A stretch of DNA of 35,613 nt from contig CAMAVE010000013.1 of assembly GCA_945861595.1 (NCBI GenBank), positions 1 through 35,613 of the forward strand, given 5' to 3'. This DNA is from Synechococcus sp. UW140 (GTDB lineage: Bacteria > Cyanobacteriota > Cyanobacteriia > PCC-6307 > Cyanobiaceae). The translations under genes and the position numbers were made by a program. The notes beneath the pieces are model-generated. The model saw only the letters and a list, made by a program, of their open reading frames with translations. It was not told the origin of the DNA and searched no databases. This document shows positions 34,025-35,613 of the stretch, in pieces. Within the stretch, counting starts at the first letter, position 1. Every line of letters starts with the position of its first letter.

Positions 34025-35613
34025 TTACTTATCTGCAATAACGAGATCCGCTCCTTTTTCGCCGATCATTATACAAGTAGCATTAAGGTTGCAGTTGACG
34101 ACAAATGGCATGATGGAAGCATCAATAATTCTTAGGGCATTAATGCCGTGTACTTTCAATTGAGGAGATACAACAGCCATTTTATCGTACCCCATTTTGC
34201 AACTGCAAGATGGATGCCACTGGGTAAAGGCGGTATCCCTCAGATATTCTTTGAGGCTTTCGTCGTCTTGCTTGTCTACTCCTGGTATAACTTCTTCACC
34301 ACGAAGATGATCAAATGCAGGAGATTCAACAATCGCACGCGCTAACCTCAAAGCAGTAACTAGGGTATCCATATCACGATCACTCTCAAAATAATTGTGG
34401 ATTACTTTGGGAGCATCAAATGGATCGGTGGAGTTTAGGGTAACACTACCGGTACCGAGTGCTTGAACGTTTGCAGGAACGACGGTAAAACCAGGATCGG
34501 GTGATACGTCAGGGAACATAAAGCCGCCAACGCAGAACTGGATATCTGGTGAAGCGACTCCTTCAAGTCCGGGACGAGAATAGGTAAAGTGCATATTTTC
34601 ACTAATAATTGAAGGTACATTTTGAGCGCTTAGGTCTACCCCATCGTTGAATTTCCAAGCCATGCGGCCGACAATGTGATCTTGGAGATTCTTGCCGACT
34701 CCTGGCAGATCCTTCACGACACTGATATTGTGCTCAGCAAGATGCTCTTTTGGCCCTATACCTGATAGCATCAGGATTTTTGGTGATTGGTACGGTCCGG
34801 CACTAAGAATAACTTCTTTATTAACTTTGACGGTATGATACTCAGGCGTACCATTGATTTTGGACCCTAAACGGTCTAAATTTGTTGCATACTCTACGCC
34901 AATGACTGTAGTTCCATCAAGGATCAGTTTCGTGCATTCAGCTTTTGTTTTAAGGGTAAAGTTTGCCCTATCCATGATCGGATGGATATAGCCAACGGCT
35001 GTGCTGTTCCGACGTCCATCGATTGTCGTGGCAGACTGGGTTAAAGTTGCTGTCCCACCTTGTTCATCACTATTGTAATCGTAATCAGTCGCACCACCAT
35101 ATCCTTGTTCTTTGGAAGCTTCGATCCATGCCAATGCAGTTGGCGTAGGATCTTTCAGTTTAGAAATATGAATGGGACCACCAGTACCTCTTTTCTCTGA
35201 GGAGCCACCTTCGAAATCTTCAAGTTTTTTGAAATAGGGCAAGACGTCATCATAGGACCAACCCTCATTGCCTAGATGTGCCCAATTGTCGTAGTCACGC
35301 TTATGACCACGAACGAAAATACGGCCATTTAGCGTTGATCCACCACCAAGCACCCTACCTTGGATCAGTGGCTTTTTAATATCTTTGCAGTAGGGCTCAG
35401 GCTCGGTCTCAAGACCCCAGCTCAATTCAGGCTTCCAGAGGGTAAATAATTTTGTGACCGCAGTCTCTTTAATGGCTGGATCTACATCGGCATCACCTGC
35501 CTCTAGTAGCAGTACTTTGACGTTTGGATCAGCGCTTAACCTATTGGCGACGACACAACCGGCAGCACCTGCGCCTACGACAATGTAATCGTAGGTTTCT
35601 TCGAAATTTAGTG
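34025..35613 (-). CDS. GMC family FAD-dependent oxidoreductase (choline-dehydrogenase-like), 5' end outside window
   Basis: Oxidises alcohols using FAD. The reading frame is open from TAA 34025 to the right edge, so the gene starts just outside; 528 codons are visible. The N-terminal dinucleotide fold YDYIVVGAGAAGCVVANRLS and LLLEAGD lie near the edge, followed by the GMC signature GRVLGGGSTLNGRIFVRG, SAGPYQSPKILMLSGIGP (second GMC signature), and the C-terminal active site QWHPSCSCKMG with the conserved His, then NCNLNATCIMIGEKGAD. An internal TTG at 35425 is not the start. It is upstream of and codirectional with coxS-coxL-coxM-akr, separated by two hairpins. An alcohol-to-aldehyde step feeding the Mo enzyme is plausible but unproven. 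Confidence 0.93.
   Translation of the reverse strand, partial: LNFEETYDYIVVGAGAAGCVVANRLSADPNVKVLLLEAGDADVDPAIKETAVTKLFTLWKPELSWGLETEPEPYCKDIKKPLIQGRVLGGGSTLNGRIFVRGHKRDYDNWAHLGNEGWSYDDVLPYFKKLEDFEGGSSEKRGTGGPIHISKLKDPTPTALAWIEASKEQGYGGATDYDYNSDEQGGTATLTQSATTIDGRRNSTAVGYIHPIMDRANFTLKTKAECTKLILDGTTVIGVEYATNLDRLGSKINGTPEYHTVKVNKEVILSAGPYQSPKILMLSGIGPKEHLAEHNISVVKDLPGVGKNLQDHIVGRMAWKFNDGVDLSAQNVPSIISENMHFTYSRPGLEGVASPDIQFCVGGFMFPDVSPDPGFTVVPANVQALGTGSVTLNSTDPFDAPKVIHNYFESDRDMDTLVTALRLARAIVESPAFDHLRGEEVIPGVDKQDDESLKEYLRDTAFTQWHPSCSCKMGYDKMAVVSPQLKVHGINALRIIDASIMPFVVNCNLNATCIMIGEKGADLVIADK

Overview
The window reads as a chromosome segment of a high-GC picocyanobacterium (Synechococcus/Cyanobium type). 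The left half carries the gene set I associate with that lineage: a divergent start matching dnaK, then aroE, a Tic20-like gene, rpsF, argG, a DUF3134 gene, mraY, purT, an LCP-family gene, an alpha/beta hydrolase, katG and mazG. Codons there are strongly G/C-ending, several starts are TTG or GTG, and spacing is tight. Taxonomy rests on gene content and order from memory, not on a search.

Layout. 1-13342: mostly core genes (shikimate pathway, translation, arginine, peptidoglycan, purine, envelope, peroxide defence). 13343-14799: a small AT-richer pocket with an ABM-like protein and an isolated homing-endonuclease-associated-type domain. 14800-16515: core-like mazG, a DUF2227 membrane protein and tRNA-Val(UAC). 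Just after the tRNA the base composition drops and stays lower to the end of the window, which looks like a tRNA-bordered genomic island. It holds a TerB-like/COQ4-like fusion; a molybdenum-cofactor block (xdhC, mocA, sufU-like, moaA); a small membrane-protein gene interrupted by an in-frame TGA; an outer-membrane porin-like gene; an NTF2-like/ankyrin protein; a double-EthD protein; a second ABM-like protein; a DUF3303-like protein; decayed DNA; then, all leftward, an aldo/keto reductase and the three subunits of a molybdenum hydroxylase (coxM-, coxL-, coxS-like), and a GMC oxidoreductase that runs off the right edge.

How they may work together. MoaA starts molybdopterin synthesis, a SufU-like scaffold could supply its Fe-S clusters, MocA would make the cytosine dinucleotide cofactor, and XdhC would load it into the CoxL-like subunit. 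A GMC alcohol oxidase/dehydrogenase, an aldo/keto reductase and an aldehyde-oxidase-like enzyme side by side suggest alcohol/aldehyde/acid conversion of an unknown organic compound. Several small dimeric alpha+beta-barrel proteins and a COQ4-like protein point toward aromatic or quinone-like chemistry. This is inference.

Most striking observation: the molybdenum hydroxylase is altered at redox positions in all three subunits while every reading frame is intact. The CoxS-like subunit lacks three of the four cysteines of its N-terminal [2Fe-2S] site, the CoxM-like subunit lacks the usual TIGGN FAD motif, and the CoxL-like subunit has Asp where the family has its catalytic Glu. This may be a Mo-hydroxylase that no longer passes electrons to FAD.
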